64,000 nucleotides of DNA from Baylisascaris procyonis (GCA_037389465.1 JAZARR010000077.1:186001-250000), one strand, 5' to 3'; numbered from the stretch's first letter, positions 34,625 to 45,023 are shown. Program-made: numbers and translations. Notes: a model not told the origin generated them from the letters alone.

Positions 34625-35351
34625 ATAACTTTTTCTCGGATAATCGGAGAGATGCGCGCGTAGCGCCTAGCCGATTTCCTTTTCAACAGATAACATGTCA
34701 AGGTTATCTGTAGGGGAAATACTGAAAATTGCATTTGGCAGCGACATAGTGCATTAAAATGAGAGGAGGGATCTGAATGCGACTTTTTCATCCGAATTCT
34801 CATCCAATTTTCTTCCGAATAATGTACAGCTTTGTCGGGAAAAGTTGTTCGTGGATATATGAGGAAATACTGGTGTGATTTAATGAAGTGGCATAGGTAC
34901 ACCTGCGCATATCAGTGGAGGGGGTCAAGCGGCATACTTACTTCACTGTATCACTCCCAGTGAGAGCACGGAGAACAAGCGTTGAGACGGCAGAGTTGAT
35001 AGCGCAGTGAGCTATAAGAAACTACAATGATCGCAGGTAGAAGGGGGATACGAACCTCTCTTGTCTATCTGGATTTTATTTCAGTACTTATATTAGGCAC
35101 AAGCGTGCTATGCCCCCTTGTAACCTCCCCGCAAGGGGAGCTGCCGCCTCTCTTGACCCCCCTGCTTTCATTGGCGTGCAGTTATTGTTATGGAAAAAAT
35201 ACTTCTTCACTATATTATAGCAGCAGCCGTTTTCTAATTCTTTTTTTTCTGAATCCCTTCAGTACATATAGAACATGGTTCACCACTATGTGGACGAGCA
35301 TCCAGAAAAAAACAATATAAATCGAAAAATTGCAATAATGAGATCGTAAGG
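34625..35351. other. no supported gene
   Basis: A GC-rich hairpin ctcccc-gcaa-ggggag at 35125-35140. An A-box-like tagcgcagtgag near 34999 and a reversed B-box-like ggatacgaacc near 35047 do not fold as a tRNA. A 97-codon frame at 35027-35320 is hydrophobic and unsupported. Confidence 0.4.
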
Positions 35352-35702
35352 CTTGAGTTCAGACTTAGGCTTAGGCATAATCTTAGGCTTAGCCTCAGGC
35401 TCAGGCTCAATCTTAGGCTTGGCCTCAGGCTCAAGCTCAATCTTAGGCTTACGCATAGGCCTAGGCCTAGGATTAGGCTTATGGTTAGAGCTTTGGCTTA
35501 ATCTTAGGCTTAGGCATAGGCCTAGGTTTAGACTTATGATGAGGGCGTAGGCTTGAACTTAGGCTTGGGCATAGGCTTAGGTTTAGGCTTAGGGTTAGGC
35601 TTAGTCTTATTCTTAATCTCAGGCTTATGCTTAAGCCCAGGCTCAGGCTTAGGCTTGGGCTCGGGCTCAATCTTAATCTTAGTCTCAGGGTTAGGCTTAG
35701 GA
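35352..35702 (+). repeat. degenerate TTAGGC array (interstitial telomere-like)
   Basis: About 350 bp built of TTAGGC and one-base variants (CTCAGGC, TTGGGC, ATAGGC). Thirteen exact TTAGGC hexamers were counted on the plus strand. TTAGGC is the usual nematode telomere repeat. The G-rich strand runs left to right, as at a right-hand chromosome end, but the array lies inside the sequence and is well diverged. It could be a fused or captured old telomere end, or an array grown locally. Confidence 0.88.
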
Positions 35703-35855
35703 AGCAGAAGTGGTTAGAAAGGGGTAATTTGCGTAATGATTTATCGTAGTTGGCAAGGACCGCTTTAAAAAGCATCTAGAATGAACTTCTTTGTGGTTGA
35801 AGGAATGCTTGAGGGTTTATTTCTTTTCACTTTTTATGAGAAAACAATTTTGCAG
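35703..35855. other. short spacer after the telomere-like array
   Basis: Unremarkable DNA leading to a splice-like acceptor at 35855. Confidence 0.4.
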
Positions 35856-35942
35856 CTGTGTAATGGAATGAAAATTAAATTGAATGGTGGAATAGAGTAC
35901 GAAAAAATGGGCAAAGCGAAAAGAACTATATCTTCAAACTAG
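35856..35942 (+). CDS. candidate terminal exon, lysine-rich
   Basis: After acaattttgcag, 28 codons (LCNGMKIKLNGGIEYEKMGK and RTISSN) run to TAG. Short and untestable. Confidence 0.22.
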   Translation: MCNGMKIKLNGGIEYEKMGKAKRTISSN

Positions 35943-36304
35943 CAGAAGTTTTTTATCGAACATTTATGAGGGATCATCAAGAAAAACAAATGCATAGAGC
36001 ACTTTCAAGCATGCGGCAATAAGAGAACAGTTTCTGAGTGAATTGCTGCATTTCGTGGAATAAATCCGTATGTCTAGGACGCTGTGTAACCTTCAAGGGA
36101 GCATACGAGTGGACACACTGAATGTATATGCCTTTCTATGTCCATTTGGTTTGTTTTCTTATTCCCGCTGCATACCTAATCATATCATATGCTACACTGC
36201 TTTGATATCCTTCACATCGATATTCACATATAATGCGTTTGATTTCTAGATAAGGCTTCTTCTTTTGAAATATTGAAGTGGTTTTCCAGATGGAATCTCC
36301 TGAA
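35943..36304. other. no supported gene
   Basis: A-rich spacer DNA. Confidence 0.4.
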
Positions 36305-36475
36305 ATTTCTTCGGTATGTTTAAATTTAGCGACAATTTTTGAAATAGTATGTCTGAATTTAGCGGAGATTTTTAAAATGGCGTGATTCAAATTGTACGGG
36401 GATTTTTGAATTGGCGTGATTCAGGTCTAGCGGGAATTTTTAAAATGTTCGAGCGGGCTGCATGGAGGAGATGAT
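36305..36475 (+). repeat. gattcaaatttagcg array with module, spacer copy
   Basis: About four units ending in gttcgagcgggctgcatgga, then the usual downstream module (ggcttgttagaatggctgca). No foldback element follows here. Confidence 0.88.
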
Positions 36476-36818
36476 GGAATGGCTTGTTAGAATGGCTGCA
36501 GTTGGTGGAGTGTCGCGTTGTTGTGAAACTGTTTGCTGGCGAAAGGTGAAGGTATGCTAGATCCATCGCGTTGCGGTCACCCATTTCGCATACTTTGCGA
36601 TTTGGTCGGTTTCTGAAGGCAAACGGGAATGTGAGTTGTTAGGCACTTGACAGCAGAACGTAGTTTATAATGTCTAAAGTGAGAGCTTGATATGTACTTA
36701 GAAATTATTTAATCTGCAGGTGAATTTGATTTTGCTTTGATCGTGCTTCGGGATGTAGAAATAATTGCTATAGCTCATGTATTCCCTAAGTAGAATTTTT
36801 TTTTTTTTTGTTTCTTAG

Positions 36819-36979
36819 AAAAGGTTTCATCTCAAGGGAAGCTAAAGCGGAAGGCCAATGGAGGTATAAGACCTCCTCCTTCAAAATTTGAGAGAGAGGG
36901 TGGCAAGCCTCCGCCTTCTCCTTTATTCAAAGCGATGCACCTACAAAGCGAAACAATAAAGCTTGCTGTGTTGACCTGA
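36819..36979 (+). CDS. candidate terminal exon, basic and proline-rich
   Basis: After a long T tract and gtttcttag, two bases then 52 codons to TGA: KVSSQGKLKRKANGGIRPPP, then KFEREGGKPPPSPLF and a hydrophobic end. The other two frames stop early. The splice acceptor is very strong and the composition is protein-like. No methionine is near the start, as expected for a final exon. Confidence 0.4.
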
Positions 36980-37689
36980 TGGTTTTCTTCCTTGAATTTC
37001 TTACACTTTGCCGCCTTAATTAATCTCTCTATGGTATTGCATATTTTTTTATACCCTCTAATGGATTCATGCTTGGAAAATGCTATTAAAGCGTTGAAAC
37101 GTTTGAGTCGTTATCCTGCTCACCTCCCTCATGCGATATCGAGCCACTCGTAGAGCAACACGGAATGAGTGCTGTTCATTAGATGGTTGTTTATGATTAG
37201 GAGCAGTGTTCAAGGGTCATAGAGTCACGTTGAGAGAAATATTTATTACGATTCATAGATCGACGGTAATTTTGTTCTTCGAAATAAAATAAAATTTCCT
37301 ATTCCAAAAACTGTTGGTGATGTATCAGAACACAAAAGTTGAGGATGGAGTTGTAAAGATTTATCGGTCTCTATTCCTCTAAGCAATTTTAATGGATATT
37401 CGCACATATTTCTAATCAAAGATACTTGAATGATTGCGATAGCGTGACGAAACGTTTCGTTGAAAATTCCAGTGTGTTCTGAAAAGTCCATCATTATGCT
37501 CTTTTCAGTGAGGTTTTACAAGTGTCGATAGCTGCTCTACGTATAACGTCGTGTAGGACTGATGGCTGAGAGGATCACTTGCAATCGTAAGATTTCTTTA
37601 TTTGTTTTGTGAGGATGGCATGCAAAGAGTGACACCGTATCGCACTATTTCAAGGGCACTCTGTGTAGCTGTCGACTCAGTATTGAATT
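36980..37689. other. no supported gene
   Basis: AT-rich spacer. Confidence 0.4.
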
Positions 37690-37845
37690 GAATGATGTAA
37701 TTCAAATTTGGCGCGAATTTTGAAGTGGTATGACTCGAATCTGGCGCGAACTTTGAAATGGTACGACTCAAATTCAGTGGGATATCCGACACGGTATGAT
37801 TCAAATTTAGCGGGTTCGAATTTGGCGGGAACTTTAGGAACGTTC
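37690..37845 (+). repeat. gattcaaatttagcg array, spacer copy
   Basis: About five units (gaatttggcgcgaatttt-type variants), ending aggaacgttcgcattgg, where the usual gcgggctgcatg tail is replaced by a 60 bp fragment related to 10228-10287. Confidence 0.88.
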
Positions 37846-37849
37846 GCAT

Positions 37850-37910
37850 TGGTGATAGCTGTTTGTTGGTTGATTAAGACGACCGTAGTTTAGAGTTGCG
37901 TTCGCTTGGT
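37850..37910 (+). repeat. fragment shared with 10228-10287
   Basis: ggtgatagctgtttgttggt and the following 40 bases match the sequence just before the left arm begins. A scrap of the arm boundary has therefore been moved into the spacer. Confidence 0.85.
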
Positions 37911-38371
37911 GATTTGGTAATTGGTGTTTTTGTGGTCTAGCGATGCTGTTGACTGTTTGGATTTAGCTTGTCGGATTATAAGCATTTCTATCCACCGTCG
38001 GTTAAGCGCTAATGCGGATTATTCGTGCTTCGTTAATTTAATCATTGGTACCTGTGAAATGGCCCATGTGAAATGCTCGCTATATATTAGGTGTCGCCTT
38101 TGTTTGCACGTCTTTCCCGAAGCGCGTTTGCCATATTCCGTTTGCGAGGGGTTGCTTTCGGTCTCAAATGTTTCCTGCTGGGGCTTTGCGACAATCCGGG
38201 GATTTTTGGGAGTAAGGGGACGAGCAAGCCGAATGTTTTGTTTTGAGGAGACATGGGAGAGATGAGAGGAGGCAGAAGGTTCTTCGATTTAATTGGCATT
38301 CTCTGTGTGGTGATGTGGCGATGGTTTGTTTTACCTCTGATTCTCTTCGAAATGTACGTTTTCTATTTCAG

Positions 38372-38461
38372 GCTTTTCGACCAGACGGCAACTGATGGAG
38401 CGGGGAGTCTCGAAAAGGCGGAAGAACGCACTCGCCAAGTCGAAGACAAACGCAGGACCCG
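38372..38461 (+). CDS. fifth copy of the helical exon
   Basis: Between ttctatttcag and GTAAGC. Thirty open codons: LFDQTATDGAGSLEKAEE, then RTRQVEDKRRTR. Paralogous to 14978, 24085, 52478 and 59236 but the most diverged. It keeps the frame and splice sites, and about 100 bp of the following intron is also related. Charged, heptad-like helix; family not recognised. Confidence 0.45.
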
Positions 38462-38599
38462 GTAAGCCTATCTTTCAGTGTTTTTTGTTTATAGTCGTCG
38501 TCGTTGTTGCCTTGTCAGAGGGGAATTAGATAGTAATGAAACGTCCACTTTTATTTCTCTTGATTGGGCTCAGAGGTAATTTGGGAGGATTGTTTGAAT

Positions 38600-39193
38600 C
38601 CCAACATAGGACATGGTAATAAATGGTGACAATCGTGCTAAGACCTTTAGCTTTAAGGGGCGGCTCAGATTATTTTCACAGACCGTCTGAGAAACTCACG
38701 GTCTATGAAAAAAACCGAATAGATGGAGACATTCCTATGTCGCCACTGCTTGGTTCACTTCCAAGACCCTAGTGACTCCACCAGTTCTTCGGCAAACCTT
38801 TTTGGCTCTACCAGTGGAAGATTATGTTCCCTGTATTACACCCAGCCTCATTCAGAAAGTGAGCAACCACGGGGAAGGACTGAGAACGTCTTCCTGAGAA
38901 AAAAAACCCCCAGTACAGGTGGAGGCTCGGTTGGATTTCCAATCGGTCTTTCAACTGGTGTTGTGCTGACGTTCCATAGTTTTTGCTAAGTCACCGTGCA
39001 TGGCCTGTGAAGATCGGTACTCCTCCAGATGTGAGCACTTTACGTGAACGGAACAGTTAGAAAGCGAAAATGTCAGGGGAAGTCTTTATGATTTTGAATT
39101 TAAGTTCCCACCACATCGGAAATTCCATCTCCATCGGAAGTTTCAGATGGCCAGAATTTTTTTTTTTCTATAATGTGCATTTCGAACATTCAG
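38600..39193. other. spacer
   Basis: Small hairpin at about 38679-38709 (agaccgt pairing with acggtct). An 88-codon frame at 38723-38989 is unsupported. Confidence 0.4.
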
Positions 39194-39270
39194 CTGCGCT
39201 ATCAGAGTAATGAGGGTTTCGTCGTGGACGATGTTCTTCTCAATACAGCAGAGCTCGTCGTCCGTTCCAG
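39194..39270 (+). CDS. candidate internal exon
   Basis: Between cgaacattcag and GTATCC. 25 codons plus two bases: LRYQSNEGFVVDDVLLNTAE and LVVRS. Balanced composition. It lies 260 bp before the foldback cluster and is the last plus-strand candidate before the composition flip. Confidence 0.35.
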
Positions 39271-39531
39271 GTATCCTTTCGCTTCTAGCATTCGCGTAGT
39301 CAAAGCAGCGAGGCTTGTAGCTGTCCCTTTATTTACCTTTATAAATCCCTCACTCAGATCCCATTAGGCACATCTCGTTTGCTGTTTCATACAATGGGGT
39401 CGTTTGGCACTTTCGCAAGGGGTACGTTCAAAGCAAACGTGAAATCGGGCGACGTTGCATGGCGGGCTACGGTAGATCAAAGGATAGTGCTGTATCACAC
39501 CATGGTGGGCAAAATTGTGACGGTGCTGGAT

Positions 39532-39950
39532 CATACAATGGCAGGCAAAATTATTTATAATGGTACTCCAAACTGATTAATTTGATGTACCTCGGTCAAC
39601 CATCTACTATTATCTATCTGACCATACTGTTGTCACAGTATGATCAGATAGATAATAGTCAGATCAGATAATGATCAGATCAGATAATGGTATGATCGAC
39701 CGTGGCACATAAAATACCGGGTTTGGCCTAATGGTTACACTTGGTGCATGCGGCAGGTCAGAGTATCAAGTGTAACCATGGCAGACCGAACTCGTTATTT
39801 TGATGTGCCATGGTCGATCATACCATTATCTGATCTGAAGTTACCGTGACAACAGTATGATCAGATAGATAATAGCAGATGATCGACCATGGTACATCAA
39901 ATTAATGAGTTTGGAGTACCATTATAAATAATTTTGCTTGCCATTGTATG
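39532..39950. repeat. double nested foldback
   Basis: Outer arms of 105 bp each (catacaatggc pairing with gccattgtatg) enclose inner arms of about 68-71 bp (cagataatggtatgatcga pairing with tcgatcataccattatctg). Mismatches are scattered, so this stem is older than the perfect one at 40530. Confidence 0.9.
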
Positions 39951-39970
39951 AGGTACATTATACCAAACAT

Positions 39971-40095
39971 GCTACTTTGGTCTACCGCGGTCGGTCTAAC
40001 ACCGTGCTCTCCGAGGTCGGTCGGTATAATGCCAGTGTTTTTGGCCGACCGCGGTAGGCCACGGTGTTAGACCGACCGCGGCAGACCAAAGTAGC
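39971..40095. repeat. 36 bp stem foldback
   Basis: Arms 39971-40006 and 40060-40095 pair with one mismatch; the loop contains further ggccgaccgcgg-type partial palindromes. Confidence 0.9.
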
Positions 40096-40234
40096 AAGTG
40101 ATCTACCTTGATCCACCAGGGTAGATCAAAGTCTTTTTTTGACCTACCCTGATGGATCAAAGAAGAGACTTTGATCTACCGGGGTAGGTCAAAAAAGACA
40201 CTGATCTACCCTGGTGGATCAAAGAAGAGGTTTT

Positions 40235-40520
40235 GATCTACCGGTAGATCAAACTTTCTGATCTACCGGTAGATCAAACTTTTGATCTACCGGTAGATCA
40301 AACTTTTCGATCTACCGGTAGATCAAACTTTTTGATCTACCGGTAGATCAAAAGTTTGATCTACCGGTAGATCAAACTTTTGATCTACCGGTAGATCAAA
40401 CTTTTGATCTACCGGTAGATCAAACTTTTTGATCTACCGGTAGATCAAACTTTTGATCTACCGGTAGATCAGAAAGTTTGACCTACCGGTAGATCAAAAA
40501 GTTTGATCTATCGGTAGATC
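40235..40520. repeat. tandem array of a 16 bp palindrome
   Basis: Ten exact copies of gatctaccggtagatc plus two variants, spaced 22-25 bp and joined by aaactttt or its complement. Every unit is its own reverse complement, so the array can form many small hairpins or one long stem. Earlier variants with ccctggtgg or cggggtagg cores lie at 40098-40234. Confidence 0.97.
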
Positions 40521-40529
40521 AAACTTTCT

Positions 40530-40633
40530 GATCTGCCGAGGTTGATCAAAAGAGAAGAAAAGACTGATCTACCGCGGCGATCAAACCGCGGTAGATCAGT
40601 CTTTTCTTCTCTTTTGATCAACCTCGGCAGATC
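40530..40633. repeat. perfect 48 bp hairpin, 8-base loop
   Basis: Arms 40530-40577 and 40586-40633 are perfectly complementary; the loop is cgatcaaa. The stem extends outward imperfectly (aaactttct against aaaaagttt). Perfection contrasts with the diverged foldbacks on either side. Confidence 0.97.
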
Positions 40634-40664
40634 AAAAAGTTTGACCGTCCAGCGGCGTTTGATT

Positions 40665-41038
40665 GACCATGTTTGTTAGTTTGTTGTTCTCCCGTTGGTG
40701 TTTTTCGTCTAGCATGGTCGGTCAAATACGACTGGTAGATCAAACACAGTGCCACGGAAAGATCAAGTCCCTTACCATCATAGGTCAAAATGGTAGCCCT
40801 ATGATAGTAGTGAATTTGATCTTTCCATGGCAGTTCTATGTTCGATCTATCAGTCGCATTTCATCGACCATGCTAGATGAAAAACACCGACGGGAGATCA
40901 ACAAACTAACAAGCATGGTCGATCAAGTACCACTGGTAGGTCAAACAGAACTGCCACGGCGAGATCAAGTTCACTGCTATCGTAGGCCAAAGTGGCAGTC
41001 CTATGATAGCAGTGAATTTGATCTTTCCGTTGCAGTTC
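40665..41038. repeat. two adjacent foldbacks
   Basis: Arms of about 102 and 105 bp (40665-40766 with 40816-40920) and of 39 bp (40948-40986 with 41000-41038). The loops carry a shared tcctatgatagcagtgaa-type sequence, so the second foldback looks like a partial copy of the first. Confidence 0.88.
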
Positions 41039-41974
41039 TAACTAGATGATCTGCCACGGCGTAAGTTTGTTCGGCCCATGGTAGATCAGATGATTGGTAT
41101 TATGATATACCACGGCGCAATAATTTTGATGAGCACTATCAAAATGGACCCGCTTTGCGCTGAGCTAAGCGACAACGATGGGCACTAAACCAACTAGGAG
41201 GCCGGGTTGTCGCCGTTTGCAATTTCTGAGCTGCGAAAATTGGTAAAGATCAAGCGTTAGAAGCCTCACAGCTACGTTCCTATCAAGAAAAATTCATCTT
41301 AGGCTTCCTGGTAGGAAGCGACTCCTCAGCGTACCCAACAGTTATAGAGGGGCTACGGGCCTTGGGATTATTATGCTAATATCACTTCTGTAAGAAATCC
41401 CCATTATAACAAGGGAGGACCTAAAAATTTCAATATTACGGCCATTACACAAACTAAATCACTGAAAGATAAAACTCGATAAAACTAGTCTCTCCTTTGC
41501 GGAACCGGAAATGATAGAGTTTTATAGAACAGCGGTCATTACGCACAGATTAAACTCTCCACGCTGAAGGATCTACCAGTACGTATCCCTTCAAAATTTG
41601 CTACATAGCAGGGAACTTGTTTACTCGCACCCGCTAATGTAACCAAATAGATAATAGACCGGAAAGCCATCAAATCCTGGCTCACAACCTATTGGTCCAC
41701 TGCCAATGCACAATGAACACGATCTGAACTCACCAGCTCATTTTGAGATCCTTCATCGATCCTATCGCACCACTGTGGATCCATTGAAACATACCTCTTC
41801 GGGTTGCTTCGTCGTTTTCATGTACCCCAACATCCTAAAAAATCAGGAAGCTTAATGGAGAGTCCTTCTAGGTTCATATACATAGAAGACCAAGAAAAAA
41901 TTGTCTGCGAAATCAGGTTTAAAAAGCGTTAACTTAAAGAGTCAGTCGCCAAAATTGCAATAATTAGTCTTTCT
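41039..41974. other. spacer right of the foldback cluster
   Basis: From here to the right arm the plus strand is A/C-rich. No exon is supported before 41975. Confidence 0.45.
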
Positions 41975-42329
41975 TCACTTTTTCAACAATTTAGGGGTGG
42001 GAGAAGCCGCTCTTTGGTTCTCCTTCAACATCGACATCAACCTTCGGGTTGCGCTTTGAAGAAACATAGCCAAATAAGGAAGATGCTGTCTCAACTCATC
42101 ACATTTTTTCACAGCGGAATAGTTGTTACTCAAGGCAGAAAAATAAAGTTCTTCATGAAAAATCGCTCTGCGCATAAAATGACACGCAGCTTCGGATGAT
42201 GGCGTCGGATGATCTCTACAGTTCAGTACCAATTGCCCAAACTGCTCACACACAAATACACCTAGCCCCAGTTTAGGATAATGTTCCGCTCGAATCCACT
42301 TCATTCTCATGAGGATAAAAAAAGGTGAA
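41975..42329 (-). CDS. 117-codon terminal exon, unknown protein
   Basis: Read on the minus strand after gtttattttcag, one base then 117 codons to TGA. Without the splice, a start MRMKW at 42310 gives 111 residues. The peptide has GVFVCEQFGQLVLNCRDH, FHEELYFSALSNNYSAVKKC and LRQHLPYLAMFLQSATRR, a largely helical pattern with even codon use, and ends in a basic tail. An open frame this long is unlikely by chance. The phase does not fit directly to the exon at 42513, so a missing small exon or different acceptor is implied. No family is recognised. Confidence 0.55.
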
Positions 42330-42512
42330 CTGAAAATAAACGAAACATCTCAACTAAGAAAAAAGATAGCCAAGACATGAAACATTTTTGAGCAGATCTA
42401 ACCTAAGGACCATTTAGAGTAAGCAATCTTTAAGAAAAATATGGTTCCCGTTTGAACGTATTCTTTCGAAACGAAAAAGAGAAAAAAAAAGAACTCAAAT
42501 ACGAGAACTTAC

Positions 42513-42652
42513 CCATTCGAATTTTAGATGTCACAGCGGCCAGAAGTGGTAACACCGACGACGACGACGATTTTATAGGTCGTATGCCACCTCTACGTTG
42601 GCCTCCACTGAGCTGTTGCTGTAGTTGACGCGCGAAACGTTCATCTTCGACC
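42513..42652 (-). CDS. internal exon with helical Glu/Gln motif
   Basis: Acceptor cacttcag and donor GTAAGT on the minus strand. The only open frame (46 codons) reads VEDERFARQLQQQLSGGQRR, then a serine run and LPLLAAVTSKIRM. The start fits in phase with the exon at 43074. The DERFARQLQ pattern resembles short ubiquitin-binding-type or coiled helices seen in many proteins, which does not fix a function. Confidence 0.5.
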
Positions 42653-43073
42653 CTGAAGTGTTCAAGAGCTTTCTTTCCTAAGCAGTCGTTAAGAGGTGAA
42701 CAAAAAAGCGATGGATGAAATCATTAAAAATCTAAAGGATATGCTCTCCACTCCTATCAGCTGAATGCGGCTACTCAACTTCAATAGCCTATGACGCAAT
42801 CAAGTATCGGTAACGGCAGCTAACTGCGGTCATGTTACTACAGTCACTAGCTAGCGCGCCGATTGGTTTCTTGGACTCATATTATACGCCATATGAGACA
42901 GTGGTGGGTACGATGCTCGCTGGGACTAATATGGTGCATGAAAATACCTGCCAGTCCTCCCCCCTGCCCCTTCCTTATCCCTTCCTCGTTTCAGATCTCT
43001 TTTTGCGGCCTATCCAGCAAGATGACACAAGGAGAAATAACTTGACTAACAGAGTAATATGAACTCCTCACAC

Positions 43074-43121
43074 TCGAACTCCAACTGCAGACGGTGCGCT
43101 GCTGCTTCATCAGTTTTTGCT
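43074..43121 (-). CDS. short exon joining in phase to 42652
   Basis: After gatcattgcag the frame reads AKTDEAAAHRLQLEFE and its last two bases complete a codon with the next exon, giving a continuous repeated pattern (DEAAAHRLQ, then DERFARQLQ). A further possible exon upstream, 43273-43327, has a good acceptor and GTGAGG donor but all frames are open. Confidence 0.4.
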
Positions 43122-45023
43122 CTGCAATGATCTCGAGCTCTGAACACCTTGCCAACACCACCATGAAATTGGACGACGCCAATTCTAACTATTAGACTAC
43201 CCGGCACTACAAATACTCGAAAGGCAGGACGTGAAGAAAAACACCACACAGATTCGTCGCTTCACGAACCTCACAACCAAAAGACAAATTTTGTCCATTC
43301 CCGACTGATCCGAAAGAACCTGTACTTTGCTGCAAAGTGAGAGCTTGACAAATCAACGTATAAAAAAGTTTTTGCTCGTGCAGAATAAATTACAGTCGTG
43401 ATTTTTTGTTGCCAAAGCCTTTTTGGTTGGGTGCCGAAACTGTTCGGCTAGACTGCATATGAGCTTACTTTTTTATTCTAAGTGGGAAATGAAGTTCGAC
43501 GGGGTTTTTCAGGACATCCCTATAATACGCTCTTGCAACAAGTTGCTAGATATGCATTAAAGAAGAAATGTAATCAGCAGCATTTCAGCAGCGGCGTAGG
43601 TGAAACACTTTTGTTCATAATCCTCGTTTAGCATGCCACAATAGGATTCGATCGATTTTATCTTGGAACTAAAGACGACTAGGATGCACAAATATTAGCG
43701 AAAGAAATCGGATCCCTAGTGACTGTCGACCTTCGTTCGAGGAAGAAAATGCCGACAACTGGCAGACCTCTAATTTAACACCGAAAAGCTCACAAGAAGA
43801 GATGACTTTTCAAAGTTAACGATTAAGATCTTATGACACCAACCACGTAGATGATTAACAAAAGGTTGAGAATGGACATCAACAGTATGTTTAACGTCAT
43901 TAACGCATCGTGAAAACAGATACTGCATACAGCCTGCAGACATTACTCGCTTCACTTGAACATGAAAAAGGAATAGCCGACTGGAGTCCATAAGAATGCT
44001 TCTCTCGATTTTCGATTATTTTTAGAAAGCAATTCTCAGCGTCAACCATGGTCGCAAAGGAACTGCACTAAAGTCAACAATCTGCCACTGGCAAATCATC
44101 CCTAACCACGACGACATTTTTAAAGGACCAAGAGAAAAACCTCTTAAATTACTGAGAGACGAACATGCGATTGTTGTCCAGCTGCGTAATCTCGATGCCA
44201 AATGTCAAAGGAAAAAGAGATACGATACTCTGAATTAAAATTCGCTTGAATCAGAAAAGATTTCCATGTAACGTTTATCAGCATGATGAAAACCAAAGAT
44301 AAAATTGCGCTCTAACCTCTAGAAAACTGAGTTCAGCCCCAGGGAAAGAATCTTTCAGAGATCATGAGGAGCGATATATCATGGGATATACTTTCTGCCG
44401 TTATATCAGTATGAACAACTCTGCCAGCATTCAGTAAAGCGAGATGAATTTCAGCTTAGATTTGGACCGCACATACCGTGTTTCACAACTCCTACCCTCT
44501 CCAGGTGAAAACTAGAAATGCCGTAGAGAGTGCAAATGCTTCGATCCAATTTCCCCAAGCGCGAGAACTCCGAATGCTTAAACGTCCTGAGCGGATTAAC
44601 AGCTCATTTAAACAAAAAAATCTTCGTTTGAGCAGACACCCTTGATGTAAAAATAATGGACAAACAGAAGGGCGCTCTCTGGATGCGCAATAATCGGTTT
44701 CTGCACCTGCCGACTCTCTCAGGCGTTCTCAACTCGTTGCTCATTGAACTTGTCGCCCATATGCTATTTCAAGTAAGCAAACTGCTACAGACGTTGCGCA
44801 AAACGTCCAATAATTTCATTAGCCAAAAACATGAGTAAAGAGGAAAACAAAAGCGGCGATATTTCCTCAAACGCTGGGTACAGTTCAAAAAACTACAAAA
44901 ATTTCGCAAAAATTAGAAAATTTTTAAAACCGCAAAAGTAAAATATACAAAAATTTCTGAGCTCTACAGAACAATTTAAAAAAAGAATGTTTGAAATGCG
45001 CCAACTGCGTTCCTATAACAGAT
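43122..45023. other. no firmly supported gene
   Basis: A/C-rich DNA. A plus-strand frame at 44656-44772 before GTAAGC (LPTLSGVLNSLLIELV) is possible but isolated. Confidence 0.4.

Larger units (their letters stand above)
39532..41038. repeat. cluster of nested foldbacks around a palindromic array
   Basis: A 1.5 kb region made almost wholly of inverted repeats with a shared vocabulary (gatctacc, ggtagatc, gaccgcgg, ccacgg). In order: paired arms 39532-39636 with 39846-39950, enclosing 39676-39743 with 39767-39837; 39971-40006 with 40060-40095; a tandem palindrome array 40235-40520; a perfect stem 40530-40577 with 40586-40633; 40665-40766 with 40816-40920; and 40948-40986 with 41000-41038. No coding frame, no terminal repeat enclosing the whole and no known element type is recognised. 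Confidence 0.93.

Noticed and set aside
34990..35060. Possible tRNA gene (A-box-like tagcgcagtgag and reversed B-box-like ggatacgaacc)
   Set aside because: The two boxes are on opposite strands and no cloverleaf with a proper T stem or acceptor stem forms.
35353..35775. Open frames full of Leu/Ser or Gly/Leu repeats on both strands
   Set aside because: Translations of the TTAGGC-type array; repeat-driven, not coding.
40235..40520. CRISPR-like array
   Set aside because: The units are perfect palindromes with 6-9 base links of repeated content, not repeats separated by unique spacers, and the DNA is eukaryotic.
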